A DNA stretch of 64,000 nucleotides from RGIG3077 sp964490175 (GCA_964490175.1 CAZBAI010000001.1:44100-108099); one strand, 5' to 3'. Positions 8,224-15,996 are shown, counted from the first letter of the stretch. Translations and numbers: made by a program. Notes: a model not told the origin generated them from the sequence alone.

Positions 8224-9492
8224 ATGGATTCCACTACGGCAGTGATACTTATATTGATAATGCTTTTGCTTTCGGGGCTGTTTTCGGCAACGGAAACCGC
8301 TTTTTCGAGCGCAAACAAAATCAGGTTGAAAAATCTTGCTTCGCAGGGTGATAAAAGGGCGGCAAGGGCGCTGGAGCTTGCCAATTCGTTTGATAAGGTC
8401 ATTACCGCTATTTTAATAGGAAACAACGTTGTCAACATTGCTTCGTCATCAATCGGAACGGTTTTGTTTACCAAAATTTTTCCCGAAAACGGCGTGCTGA
8501 TATCAACAGCCGTAATGACGCTTTTGGTGCTCACTTTCGGCGAAATTCTTCCCAAAAGTATTGCGAAGCAAAATGCCGAAAGGTTCAGCCTTGCAATGTC
8601 GGCTCCGCTAACAGGTCTTATGACGGTGCTTTCGCCGTTGGTTTTTGTTTTTTCAAAGTTGGCTTCCTTTGTGGGAAATCTTTTCAAAAACGGAAGCGAT
8701 GAGCCGAGCGTTACGGAAGACGAGTTGAAGCATATCATCGAAGAAATAGAGGAAGAGGGCGTGCTTGAAAGTCAGGAAAGTGACCTTGTTCGCAGTGCGC
8801 TTGAATTTGACGAAATCAAGCTGGATAAAATTTTAATTCCCAGAGTGCACGTTGTTGCAATAGATAAAAACACCCCGATTGACGAGATTCGTGAAGTATT
8901 TCTTTCGGAAATGTATTCGAGATTGCCCGTTTACGACAAGACGATCGACAATATAATCGGTATTATCACCGAAAAGGACTTTTTTCGTATGCTTATAGAG
9001 CACAAAAGCGATATTTCCGAAATTGTGCAGGAGGTAATTTATTTCTCCGAATTTAAGCCGATAAACGAGGCAATGCGTGAAATGCAGCGTGAAAAGACGC
9101 ATCTTGCCGTTGTTGTCGATCAACACGGCGGAACAAAGGGCATTGTTACGCTTGAAGATATTATCGAAGAGCTTGTCGGCGAAATTTACGACGAAAACGA
9201 TGAAATTGAAGAACCGATGAAAAAAATCGGCGATGATGTGTACGAAATCGATGCCGAGCTTGCCGTTGAGGATATGCTTGAAAGGCTTGGCGTTGCCGAA
9301 AACAGCATTGAATGTGCCTCCACAACCGTCGGCGGCTGGGTGATTGACCTTTTCGGATATATTCCGAAAAGGGACGAAACCGTTTCGAGCGGTGCGTTTA
9401 ATTTCACCGTGTGCGATTCAAGCGAGCATAAAATCAACAAATTGCGGCTTGCGATTGATATTTCGGGTGAAAGTAAGGCACTTGACGGTTAA
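8224..9492 (+). CDS. CNNM/HlyC-CorC family protein (DUF21, CBS pair, CorC_HlyC)
   Basis: 422 residues. The ATG at 8224 is preferred over TTG 8215, because GGAGAG ends ten bases before it but only one base before the TTG. Order: four-helix DUF21 domain (1-165; SGLFSATETAFSSANK, LTFGEILPKSIAKQNAE), a CBS pair (about 190-310; IPRVHVVAIDKNTPIDE, VVVDQHGGTKGIVTLEDIIEE), and a CorC_HlyC domain. The family is implicated in Mg/Co efflux or Na-coupled Mg transport. It resembles the minus-strand paralogue at 49559-50872. It is followed 23 bases later by the NfeD-like gene. Confidence 0.92.
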   Translation: MDSTTAVILILIMLLLSGLFSATETAFSSANKIRLKNLASQGDKRAARALELANSFDKVITAILIGNNVVNIASSSIGTVLFTKIFPENGVLISTAVMTLLVLTFGEILPKSIAKQNAERFSLAMSAPLTGLMTVLSPLVFVFSKLASFVGNLFKNGSDEPSVTEDELKHIIEEIEEEGVLESQESDLVRSALEFDEIKLDKILIPRVHVVAIDKNTPIDEIREVFLSEMYSRLPVYDKTIDNIIGIITEKDFFRMLIEHKSDISEIVQEVIYFSEFKPINEAMREMQREKTHLAVVVDQHGGTKGIVTLEDIIEELVGEIYDENDEIEEPMKKIGDDVYEIDAELAVEDMLERLGVAENSIECASTTVGGWVIDLFGYIPKRDETVSSGAFNFTVCDSSEHKINKLRLAIDISGESKALDG

Positions 9493-9515
9493 TATTGACG
9501 AAAAGGGGCTGCGAT

Positions 9516-10064
9516 ATGCTTAATGTATTTTCGGTTTGCTTTTGGGTCGGCGTTGCGGTTACGGCTGTAAACGCCGTTGTCGGACTGTTTTTTGATATGT
9601 TTGACATAGGCTTTGATATTGACCTTGATATCGGTGATTTTGATTTGGGTGCGTTTTTGCCGCTTTCACCGACGTTGATTTTTCTTTTTCTGATAATTTT
9701 CGGCGGCAGCGGAATGATTCTTTCAAAGCACCTGTCGGGTATGCTGTGGCTTGCCTGCGTGATTGCAATTGCCATAGGAATCGGCATAATTGCATTGCTG
9801 AATTTTTTTGTTATAAGACCGCTGAAGAAATTATCCTCAAAGGAAACCGCCGCACTCGGCGATTTTGTCGGAATGACCGGAAAGGTGACCGAAAAAATCT
9901 ACGAAAACGGCTTCGGCAAGATTACAATTATTTGCGACGGCAATACGGTAACAGGACCGGCAAAATCCTCAAACGGAGTCGAAATCCCCGTGGGAACGGA
10001 GATTTTTATAGAAAAGATCGAATCCAAGGTATATATTGTGGATTTGCTTGACGGCAAGAAATAA
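9516..10064 (+). CDS. NfeD-like membrane protein (YuaF type), flotillin partner
   Basis: 182 residues. ATG 9516 is chosen for AAAAGGGG nine bases upstream. The N-terminal half has three membrane helices with a striking acidic repeat between the first two (FDIDLDIGDFDLG). The C-terminal half is a small beta domain of NfeD/OB-fold type (GMTGKVTEKIYENGFGKI). In Bacillus the homologous YuaF is encoded directly ahead of flotillin FloT, and the same order is seen here. Role inferred: membrane partner of the flotillin scaffold. Confidence 0.75.
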   Translation: MLNVFSVCFWVGVAVTAVNAVVGLFFDMFDIGFDIDLDIGDFDLGAFLPLSPTLIFLFLIIFGGSGMILSKHLSGMLWLACVIAIAIGIGIIALLNFFVIRPLKKLSSKETAALGDFVGMTGKVTEKIYENGFGKITIICDGNTVTGPAKSSNGVEIPVGTEIFIEKIESKVYIVDLLDGKK

Positions 10065-10087
10065 AATCAATATTTAAATCGGCGTAA

Positions 10088-10123
10088 TTGCATTGCATTC
10101 GCTTTTTTGCGTGCAGTGCAAAA
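10088..10123 (+). other. Imperfect inverted repeat ahead of flotillin gene
   Basis: TTGCA...TGCAA and CGC/GCG segments form an imperfect 13-bp stem in the 96-base gap between the NfeD-like and flotillin genes. There is no U-tract; possibly a processing or stability element. Confidence 0.3.
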
Positions 10124-10160
10124 TATACACAAAATAAAAAGCGGAAAGGAATTGTTTTTT

Positions 10161-11726
10161 ATGGGCAAATTAAATGTTATGGCGAGCTTTCTCGATGATT
10201 CTACAATGACAATCATCATTATTGTGCTTGTTGCGATCGCACTTGTTATTTTGGGGTTTCTCACGATGTGGAAAAGGGTTTCGCAAGACAAGGCAATGGT
10301 AATTACTGGCTTGAAGAAAAGAGTAATCTCCGGCGGAGGCGGCTTTGTTGTGCCTTTGCTTGAACGTGCGGATTATATATCGCTTGAAAATATCAAGGTT
10401 GAGGTCGGCGTTCAAGAGGCGCTTTCAATGCTCGGCGTCGGAATATCCGCAAGCGGCGTTGCCGTTATCAAGGTGAAGAACGATATGGAATCGATTCTTG
10501 CCGCTGTTGAGCAGTTTAATACGGGCAACCAGCAAAAGACCATTCTCAGCATTAAAGATACGGCATCCGATGTTCTTGAGGGTAAGCTGAGAGAAATTGT
10601 TTCAAAACTTACGGTTGAAGAAATATATAAGGATAGGGAAAAATTCGCTTCTAAGGTTCAAGAGGTTGCGGCTATCGACCTTGCCGAAATGGGACTTGAA
10701 ATGAAAGTTTTCACCATTCGTGATATCAGTGACAAAAACGGATACCTTGAAGCACTCGGTGCGGAAAAAATAGCACAGGTCAAAAAAGAAGCGAATATCG
10801 CCAAGGCAGAAGCACAGATGGAATCGGACATTAAAACCGCCGAAGCTATCAGATTGGGTGAAGCCGCTAAAATTCTCTCGCTTACTCAAATTGAAGAGAG
10901 CAACAAGGATAAGGAGCTGAAAGTTCAGGAATATAAAAAGCAAAGCGAATCGGCAAAAGCAAATGCCGACCTTGCGTATCAGATTCAATCTAATATCACC
11001 CAAAAAGAAGTTATCGAAACGGATATGCAAGCAAAAATTCTTGAAGCTCAGCGAAATAAAGAGCTTGTTGAAGAGCAAATGCGTATTGAAATTTTGAAAA
11101 AGCAGCGTGAAATCGAGCTTGCCGAAAACGAAACGCTCAAGCGTGAAAAAGAGCTTGACGCAAAAATCATCAAGCAGGCTGAGGCTGATAAATATCAAAA
11201 GGAAAAGGAATCAGAGGCAATCAAATACCGTGAAATCGCACAGGCAGAGGCGGCTTCTACGGCGATTGAGCTTGAAGCCAAGGCAAAGGCAGAGGCGGTG
11301 AGGATTCAAGGTCTTGCCGAGGCTGAGGTTATTAAAGCAAAGGGTGCTGCCGAGATTGAAATTGTTAAAGCAAAGGGCGCTGCCGAAGCTGATGTAATGA
11401 AAGAAAAAGCGCAGGCGTTTAAGCTGTATAACGATGCGGCTATGGCGCAGATGATTGTTGATAAGTTGCCCGAAATTGCACGTGCGGTTTCGGCGCCGCT
11501 TTCACAAACCGATAAAATCGTCATTATCGATAACGGTGCGCAAGGCGAGGGCAACAAGGGCGCCGCTAAGGTTACGGGTTATGTTACCGATATTATCGGT
11601 CAGCTGCCCGAAACCATTGAGGCTCTTACAGGTTATAATGTTGCGGATATGTTTTTAAACAAATCCAAGCAGGCGCACGTTGCAGATGAGCCTGAGCACG
11701 TTGAAGCGGAAATTGTTTCGGAATAA
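10161..11726 (+). CDS. floT: Flotillin (SPFH domain, coiled-coil)
   Basis: 521 residues, FloT length rather than the shorter FloA. ATG 10161 fits the AAAGGA ribosome site; upstream in-frame codons have no site. One N-terminal membrane helix (about 13-35), an SPFH/band 7 domain (40-200), a long Ala/Glu/Lys coiled coil (200-430) with a repeated unit VIKAKGAAEIE/IVKAKGAAEAD near 400, and a short C-terminal domain. Flotillins scaffold functional membrane microdomains. It follows the YuaF-like gene as in Bacillus yuaFG and ends at its own terminator. Confidence 0.9.
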   Translation: MGKLNVMASFLDDSTMTIIIIVLVAIALVILGFLTMWKRVSQDKAMVITGLKKRVISGGGGFVVPLLERADYISLENIKVEVGVQEALSMLGVGISASGVAVIKVKNDMESILAAVEQFNTGNQQKTILSIKDTASDVLEGKLREIVSKLTVEEIYKDREKFASKVQEVAAIDLAEMGLEMKVFTIRDISDKNGYLEALGAEKIAQVKKEANIAKAEAQMESDIKTAEAIRLGEAAKILSLTQIEESNKDKELKVQEYKKQSESAKANADLAYQIQSNITQKEVIETDMQAKILEAQRNKELVEEQMRIEILKKQREIELAENETLKREKELDAKIIKQAEADKYQKEKESEAIKYREIAQAEAASTAIELEAKAKAEAVRIQGLAEAEVIKAKGAAEIEIVKAKGAAEADVMKEKAQAFKLYNDAAMAQMIVDKLPEIARAVSAPLSQTDKIVIIDNGAQGEGNKGAAKVTGYVTDIIGQLPETIEALTGYNVADMFLNKSKQAHVADEPEHVEAEIVSE

Positions 11727-11739
11727 GATTTAGATGAAT

Positions 11740-11786
11740 AATCGCCTTTGGTATCACAGAGCGGATATCAAGGCGATTTTATTTTA
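11740..11786 (+). terminator. Rho-independent terminator of the flotillin gene
   Basis: AATCGCCTT (11740-11748) pairs with AAGGCGATT (11770-11778), with a further inner pairing, and is followed by TTATTTTAT. Confidence 0.75.
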
Positions 11787-11794
11787 TGCGGATT

Positions 11795-11832
11795 TAAACA
11801 AAAAGCGATTGCCGAACAAAGACAATCGCTTT
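11795..11832 (-). terminator. Rho-independent terminator of the long leftward RNA
   Basis: In the leftward direction AAAGCGATTG (11832-11823) pairs with CAATCGCTTT (11811-11802), 11-base loop, then TTGTTT. There is no leftward gene within 0.9 kb, so it must end the RNA that starts near 12667. Confidence 0.85.
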
Positions 11833-12667
11833 AATTATTATGTTTTGTGATTTAAACGACTTTCATCGTTTAGCTGAATTGTAGTTTGGACTCACCCCTT
11901 AAAGTTATTCTGAAACGAACCTTATAAAGAATGCTTTCATAGAGCATCCGCCCTTTCATTGAGATGATAATTTTAAGAAGATTAAACTGTTCAAACGACT
12001 TTCATCATTTGGCTGACGTGTCCGTCGGACTCACCCCTTTTGAGATTTTATTAAATACAAAGTATGTGATATGTTCTCATATAGCATCATGCCTTTCAGT
12101 TGATAAAAATTTTGGCTTATGTTTTTAAAATTATGTTTTTAAAATGACTTTCATCATTTTGCAAAAGTTGCTTTCGGACTCACCCCTTAGAACAATTTCT
12201 TAAATATTCCTATTGTGATATATTTTCATAACGGCATCCCGCCTTTGTTTGAATTTTTGTAATTTTAGAGAAATTCACACTCGGCAATCATAAGCATCAC
12301 TCTTTCGGAAATTTTAACCGTCAAGTCCGTAAAGAACTTAGATAAAACAAAAACAGCTTTATATTTAAAGACTCAATGGTCATTGAACGGGATAAAACGC
12401 CCCGCAACGTTCAAAGATTCTCTAAAGCTAAAGCTTACGCTGTGAAACTCTTAAATTGTATTCCGACTCTGTTTATGCCATAAGCGGCGAGCTGAGGAAG
12501 TATTTCTGAAGAAATTCCCTTTATTTGGCGGCAACACTAAGCGAGCAACCAACGTAAGCGTTTAGCTGAAATTCTACTGTGTCCATTGGACTCGCCTCCA
12601 GTCTTTAAAAATTTGTGGTAGGTAGGAAGAACCGGTTGGTTAATTTTTTCCGTTTTCCTTTTCCTTG
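11802..12667 (-). ncRNA. Long structured non-coding RNA with three diverged tandem modules (unrecognised)
   Basis: The leftward unit begins at a consensus promoter (12673-12701) and ends at a good terminator (11795-11832); no ORF of useful size lies between. Its distal half holds three diverged copies of a module of about 105 bases (12141-12246, 11992-12097, 11854-11957). Each has, 5' to 3': AAAGG, a GGC...GCC hairpin with GAUGC, an AUG...CAU hairpin with a purine tetraloop, GGGGTGAGTCC, and a hairpin with invariant loop TGAAAG. Stems differ by compensating changes (AAACGA/TCGTTT; CAAATGA/TCGTTTG; AAAATGA/TCATTTT). A fourth partial copy (GGCGAGTCC...GGAC) is at the 5' end, near 12545-12600. 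I do not recognise the family. It is not tmRNA, RNase P, SRP or 6S RNA. Possible relatives are the large ornate RNAs (OLE, GOLLD, ROOL). Confidence 0.7.
11854..12246 (-). repeat. Three tandem imperfect ~105-bp modules
   Basis: Copies at 12141-12246, 11992-12097 and 11854-11957, separated by about 35-45 A/T-rich bases. Most conserved parts on the leftward strand are GGGGTGAGTCC and ATGAAAGTC. Copies differ in many stem positions, so the array is old, not a fresh duplication. Confidence 0.8.
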
Positions 12668-12672
12668 ACTAT

Positions 12673-12701
12673 ACTATAACACATACTTTGGCGTTTGTCA
12701 A
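12673..12701 (-). promoter_or_regulatory. Consensus promoter of the long non-coding RNA
   Basis: Read leftward: TTGACA (12701-12696), 17-base spacer, TATAGT (12678-12673). One of the best sigma-A type promoters in the window, pointing into the gene-free region. Confidence 0.85.
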
Positions 12702-12759
12702 TAGTTTTTTTGAAAAAATCTCAAAAAAATTTATTTAATATGTTGTTCAAAAGAATGTG

Positions 12760-12788
12760 TTGACATCGATAATAATATATGATAAAAT
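12760..12788 (+). promoter_or_regulatory. Promoter of the DUF1292 gene
   Basis: TTGACA (12760-12765), 17-base spacer, TAAAAT (12783-12788). A GGCGC/GCGCC hairpin lies in the untranslated leader near 12799-12814. Divergent from the non-coding RNA promoter 60 bases away. Confidence 0.8.
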
Positions 12789-12845
12789 AAAACTGTTGCG
12801 GCGCTTTGATGCGCCTTAGATTCAAAATATGAAAGGGCGGCATAA

Positions 12846-13283
12846 ATGCGCGAAAATAAGCCGTTTGTGCCTGTATCGGTGAGATTTATGCTTGGTGACG
12901 GAACATTTACACCTGAGCTTTACACCCTTGTTGATGAAGAGGGTAATGAGCACACCTTTGAAGCGCTTGATTCTGTTGAATATGATGACGTTGTTTATTT
13001 TGCTATGATTCCCTATTTTGAGGACCCGCAGGAGAGCCTTGAGAGCGACGTTGAGCTGATTATTATGAAGCTTGAAAACGTTGACGGTGAGGATTGTTTT
13101 GCTCCGCTTGATAATCAGGAAGAATTTGACAAGATGTTTGCGATTTTTGTTGAACGCATTGAAGCTATGTTTGATGATGAGGACGATTGCGATTGCGGTT
13201 GCTGCCATCACCATGACGGCGATTGCGATTGTGACGACTGCGATTGTGATGATTGCGATTGTGATGATGATTGTTGCGAATAA
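12846..13283 (+). CDS. DUF1292 domain protein with Cys/His/Asp-rich tail
   Basis: 145 residues. The first 110 are a DUF1292 (YrzB-like) domain: FTPELYTLVDEEGNEHTF, VVYFAMIPYFEDP, LIIMKLENVDGEDCFAPLDN. The family is small, acidic, cytosolic and of unknown function. The last 30 residues are an unusual tail of repeated Asp-Cys units with a CCHHHDGDC stretch, rich enough in thiols, imidazoles and carboxylates to bind metals; metal binding is inference. The DNA under the tail is a near-perfect repeat of GATTGCGATTGTGA-type units, so it may have grown by slippage. AAAGGGCGG precedes the ATG. Its promoter faces away from the long RNA. Confidence 0.85.
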   Translation: MRENKPFVPVSVRFMLGDGTFTPELYTLVDEEGNEHTFEALDSVEYDDVVYFAMIPYFEDPQESLESDVELIIMKLENVDGEDCFAPLDNQEEFDKMFAIFVERIEAMFDDEDDCDCGCCHHHDGDCDCDDCDCDDCDCDDDCCE

Positions 13284-13301
13284 TTTTTTCAAAATTTGCT
13301 G

Positions 13302-13330
13302 TTGATTTTTTTCAAAGGTTATAGTATAAT
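13302..13330 (+). promoter_or_regulatory. Promoter of 6S RNA
   Basis: TTGATT (13302-13307), 17-base spacer, TATAAT (13325-13330), just after the DUF1292 stop. Confidence 0.75.
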
Positions 13331-13336
13331 AAATAC

Positions 13337-13530
13337 ATTGAGAGATTTTCTGCCTTGTTCGTTATGTAAGGTTTTTATAATCCAACACATATAATAAGGG
13401 AATAGGACTCCTTTTGCGGATTGCAGACCTCCCGCTTTGCGGAAGAAGGGAGCGTGAACCAAAAGGGTTTATACCCACCTGCTTCGTGCGGGTTTTATGC
13501 GCTTTACAGACGGCAAGGCGGTTAATACGA
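13337..13530 (+). ncRNA. ssrS: 6S RNA
   Basis: About 190 bases between a good promoter and a terminator, without an ORF. It folds as a long rod with a central bubble, the 6S hallmark. Closing stem CTGCCTTG (about 13350) pairs with CAAGGCGG (about 13514); GTAAGG with CTTTAC; the bubble holds ATAATCCAACACATATAATA. The upper stem pairs CCTTTTG with CAAAAGG and GGG with CCC, topped by CTCCC...GGGAG. The segment GTGAACCAAAAGGGTTTATACCC resembles the E. coli 6S segment TTGAACCAAGGGTTCAAGGG. 6S RNA mimics an open promoter and binds housekeeping RNA polymerase in stationary phase. The assignment rests on structure and motif memory, and the ends are approximate. Confidence 0.78.
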
Positions 13531-13536
13531 AAAAAC

Positions 13537-13570
13537 AGTGCGGCTTTAAAACAAGAGCCGCACTTTTATT
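13537..13570 (+). terminator. Terminator after 6S RNA
   Basis: AGTGCGGCT (13537-13545) pairs with AGCCGCACT (13556-13564), followed by TTTTATTT. Confidence 0.8.
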
Positions 13571-13626
13571 TGACATTACAATGTCGCCGTGAGCAAAAGA
13601 CGATGTTAAAAAATTAGGGTGATTGT

Positions 13627-14328
13627 TTGAAATTGTTTTTAAAAGGCTTAAAGCACGGTGTGCCGATATGTCTCGGATATTTTTCCGTTTCGTTTGGGTT
13701 TGGCATAATGGCGGTGTCGCTGGGGCTTGATATTCTGCCGACGGTGTTGATTTCGATGACGAATCTAACATCGGCAGGGCAGGCGGCAGGCGTGCAAATT
13801 ATTGCCGATAACGGTTCGTATGCCGAAATGGCGCTTACAGAGCTTGTGATAAATCTGCGCTATGCGCTGATGAGTATTGCACTTTCGCAAAAGCTTGATG
13901 AAAGCTTCGGATTAAAAAACCGCCTCGGCGTTTCGTTCGGCATAACCGATGAAATTTTTGCGCTTGCCTCATCACAAAAAGGAAAAATCAACGCTGTTTA
14001 TATGTACGGCATGATTTTCATTTCCTTTATCGGTTGGGTCAGCGGAACTTTTTTGGGCGCATTTGCAGGAAATATACTGCCGGAGAAGATTTCGCTTTCG
14101 CTCGGAATCACCCTTTACGGTATGTTCATAGCGATAATTATTCCCGCTTTGAAAAAAGATAAGGGCGTAGCGGCGGCGGTTGCGGTTTCGTGCATATTAA
14201 GCCTTATTCTCAACCTTGTGCCCGCATTCGGGTTTGTTTCCGGTGGATTTGCGATAATAATCTGCGCAGTTGCATCGGCTGCTCTTGCCGCCTTTGTTTT
14301 CCCCGTAAATGAGGAGGAACAGGAATGA
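13627..14328 (+). CDS. azlC: AzlC family branched-chain amino acid exporter subunit
   Basis: 233 residues, several membrane helices. AzlC landmarks: GVPICLGYFSVSFGFGIMA, TSAGQAAGVQI, and LRYALMSIALSQKL. With AzlD it forms a two-part exporter of branched-chain amino acids and analogues. The start is TTG at 13627 (or TTG 13633, better spaced from AGGGTGA at 13616-13622); no ATG fits. It overlaps azlD by four bases (ATGA). Not the regulated azlBCD arrangement: no azlB regulator is present, and the gene simply follows the 6S RNA terminator. Confidence 0.88.
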   Translation: MKLFLKGLKHGVPICLGYFSVSFGFGIMAVSLGLDILPTVLISMTNLTSAGQAAGVQIIADNGSYAEMALTELVINLRYALMSIALSQKLDESFGLKNRLGVSFGITDEIFALASSQKGKINAVYMYGMIFISFIGWVSGTFLGAFAGNILPEKISLSLGITLYGMFIAIIIPALKKDKGVAAAVAVSCILSLILNLVPAFGFVSGGFAIIICAVASAALAAFVFPVNEEEQE

Positions 14329-14621
14329 GAATATTTATATATTTGTTGATAATGGCGTCGGTTACATATCTTATTCGTATGCTGCCGTTCACGCTTTTTC
14401 GCAAACAAATCAAGTCAAAATTTTTAAAAAGCTTTTTGTTTTATATACCGTATACAGTGCTGGCGGCGATGACAATTCCGGCAATTTTCACTTCAACGGG
14501 TGATTTGCTCTCGGCAATAGTCGGCACGGCGGTTGCGGTTATTCTTGCGTTTTTTGATTTGCCGCTTATTGCCGTGGCGCTTTCGGCGGCACTTGCGGCA
14601 TATATAACAATGCTTTTTTAA
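14325..14621 (+). CDS. azlD: AzlD domain protein, small exporter subunit
   Basis: 98 residues with four short membrane helices (VTYLIRMLPFTLF, FLFYIPYTVLAAMTIPAIF, LLSAIVGTAVAVILAFF, LIAVALSAALAAYITML), the AzlD size and pattern. GAGGAGG inside the end of azlC provides its ribosome site and the genes overlap by ATGA, so the two subunits are translationally coupled. Confidence 0.9.
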   Translation: MRIFIYLLIMASVTYLIRMLPFTLFRKQIKSKFLKSFLFYIPYTVLAAMTIPAIFTSTGDLLSAIVGTAVAVILAFFDLPLIAVALSAALAAYITMLF

Positions 14622-14670
14622 AAATGTGTGAAAATGCATTTTGCAAGATATTAAAAATTAAATATACATA

Positions 14671-14710
14671 AAAAAACCTGAAAAAGAACAATTCTTTCTC
14701 AGGTTTTTTT
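14671..14710. terminator. Bidirectional terminator between azlD and the RHH gene
   Basis: Stem AAAAAACCTGA/TCAGGTTTTTT with further pairing in the interior; U-runs arise in both directions, serving the converging azlD (+) and the ribbon-helix-helix gene (-). Confidence 0.85.
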
Positions 14711-14724
14711 GATGGTTTTGCGGA

Positions 14725-14937
14725 TTATTGTTTATCGGGTGAATCTAAAAATTCAACATCAAGCTCATTATCAAGATTTTGCGGCGTGTATTTGCCGTTT
14801 TTCAAGTGTTGATTTACGCATTCGGTCAGCAAATATTCAATTTGTCCGTTGATGGAACGAAAATCGCTTTGCGCCCATTGCGAAAGCTCATTATAAAGCT
14901 TTTCGGAAAGGCGCAGCGGGACTTGCTTTTTTGCCAT
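14725..14937 (-). CDS. Ribbon-helix-helix (Arc-like) DNA-binding protein
   Basis: 70 residues. Residues 1-45 fit an Arc/MetJ-type ribbon-helix-helix: strand KQVPLRLSEKLYNEL, helix QWAQSDFRSINGQIEYLL. The tail is acidic. The ATG is one base after the stop of the upstream SPFH gene, so translation is probably coupled. Such proteins bind palindromic half-sites as dimers of dimers. A 26-bp perfect palindrome lies over the promoter of this very operon, so autorepression is likely (inference). It has an antitoxin-like size, but no toxin gene is adjacent, so I do not call a toxin-antitoxin pair. Confidence 0.8.
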   Translation of the reverse strand: MAKKQVPLRLSEKLYNELSQWAQSDFRSINGQIEYLLTECVNQHLKNGKYTPQNLDNELDVEFLDSPDKQ

Positions 14938-14938
14938 A

Positions 14939-15961
14939 TCAATAGAGCGAGCCTGAATTTACAACCGGCTGAGCGTCATGATTTCCGCAAAGTACAACAA
15001 GCAGATTTGAAACCATTGCCGCCTTTCGTTCTTCGTCAAGCTCGACAATTGAGTTTTGTGAAAGCCTTTCGAGAGCCATTTCAACCATGCCGACAGCACC
15101 GTCAACAATCATCTTTCTTGCGTCGATTATAGCCGAAGCCTGCTGGCGCTGAAGCATAACGGCGGCAATTTCCGGTGCGTAGGCAAGATATGTGATTCTT
15201 GCTTCGACTATTTCAAGACCGGCGGCTTGAACCTTGCCTTGAATTTCATTCTTAATTCTTTCGGCAACAATCTCACTTGAGCCACGCAAACTGCCCTCAT
15301 CGGCTATGCCGTCACCCGTGGTATCCACATTCGGGGCAACATCATAAGGATAAATCCTTACAATATTTCTCAAAGCGCTGTCGCATTGCAGTGAAAGATA
15401 TTCTTTATAATTATCGACTTCAAACACAGCTTTTGCCGTATCAACGACACGCCATGTTACGGCAATTCCGATCTCGACAGGATTACCCAAACAGTCATTG
15501 ATTTTTTGAATATTGTTGTTAAGCGTCATGATTTTGAGTGAGATTTTTTTGCTCATATTTACAGAAGCCGAAATATCGGTACCATCGATATTCAAACCTA
15601 CCCCCATGGCGTTATTCGACGCAACATCGCCGCTTTGGCGAAGTTTTGTTTGCGAAGCGGGGTTGACTGCAACGGCAAACGGATTTACAAAATAAAAACC
15701 GTCGCCTTTTAATGTGCCTATGTATTTGCCGAAAAGCGTGAGCACAAGCGCTTCTTGCGGCTTTAAAACTTTAAGTCCGCACCACGGTATCCAGCCGATG
15801 CAAAGCCAAATAATGCCGGCAATGATTAAAACTATGCCGCAGGTGGTAGAATCGTTGAGTGCACCGACAACCACAGCGCCGATTGCGGCTAAATAAAGCA
15901 GTATTGACAACAGCAAAACCGCCATTCCGTTTTTCTTTGTTCCTAAAACTTTTTCTTCCAT
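14939..15961 (-). CDS. SPFH/band 7 domain membrane protein
   Basis: 340 residues. ATG 15961 is chosen for GAAAGG upstream and because the ORF before it is basic and lacks a site. Two N-terminal membrane helices (about 13-60; MAVLLLSILLYLAAIGAVVVG, CGIVLIIAGIIWLCIGWIP), then an SPFH domain (65-290) and a short helix with an Ala-Arg-rich part (QRQQASAIIDARKMIVDGAVG). Unlike flotillins it lacks a long coiled coil. It is coupled to a ribbon-helix-helix gene and sits behind a palindrome-covered promoter, so its level appears tightly controlled. Role unknown; membrane scaffold is inference from the family. Confidence 0.85.
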   Translation of the reverse strand: MEEKVLGTKKNGMAVLLLSILLYLAAIGAVVVGALNDSTTCGIVLIIAGIIWLCIGWIPWCGLKVLKPQEALVLTLFGKYIGTLKGDGFYFVNPFAVAVNPASQTKLRQSGDVASNNAMGVGLNIDGTDISASVNMSKKISLKIMTLNNNIQKINDCLGNPVEIGIAVTWRVVDTAKAVFEVDNYKEYLSLQCDSALRNIVRIYPYDVAPNVDTTGDGIADEGSLRGSSEIVAERIKNEIQGKVQAAGLEIVEARITYLAYAPEIAAVMLQRQQASAIIDARKMIVDGAVGMVEMALERLSQNSIVELDEERKAAMVSNLLVVLCGNHDAQPVVNSGSLY

Positions 15962-15996
15962 ATTGTATGCCTTTCTATCACAATGATATTTACGTG

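Noticed and set aside
8094..8738. 214-residue leftward ORF opposite the CNNM gene
   Set aside because: No ribosome site and overlaps the DUF21 domain of the real gene.
10602..11198. 198-residue leftward ORF opposite flotillin
   Set aside because: Phe/Leu-rich antisense of a coiled-coil gene, a common artefact.
12010..12040. Hammerhead ribozyme resemblance (GAGTCC...GGAC) in the repeated RNA modules
   Set aside because: The required CUGAUGA and GAAA core arrangement and a cleavage site are missing.
14725..14937. Toxin-antitoxin system at the small RHH gene
   Set aside because: The partner is an SPFH membrane protein and no toxin-like ORF adjoins it.
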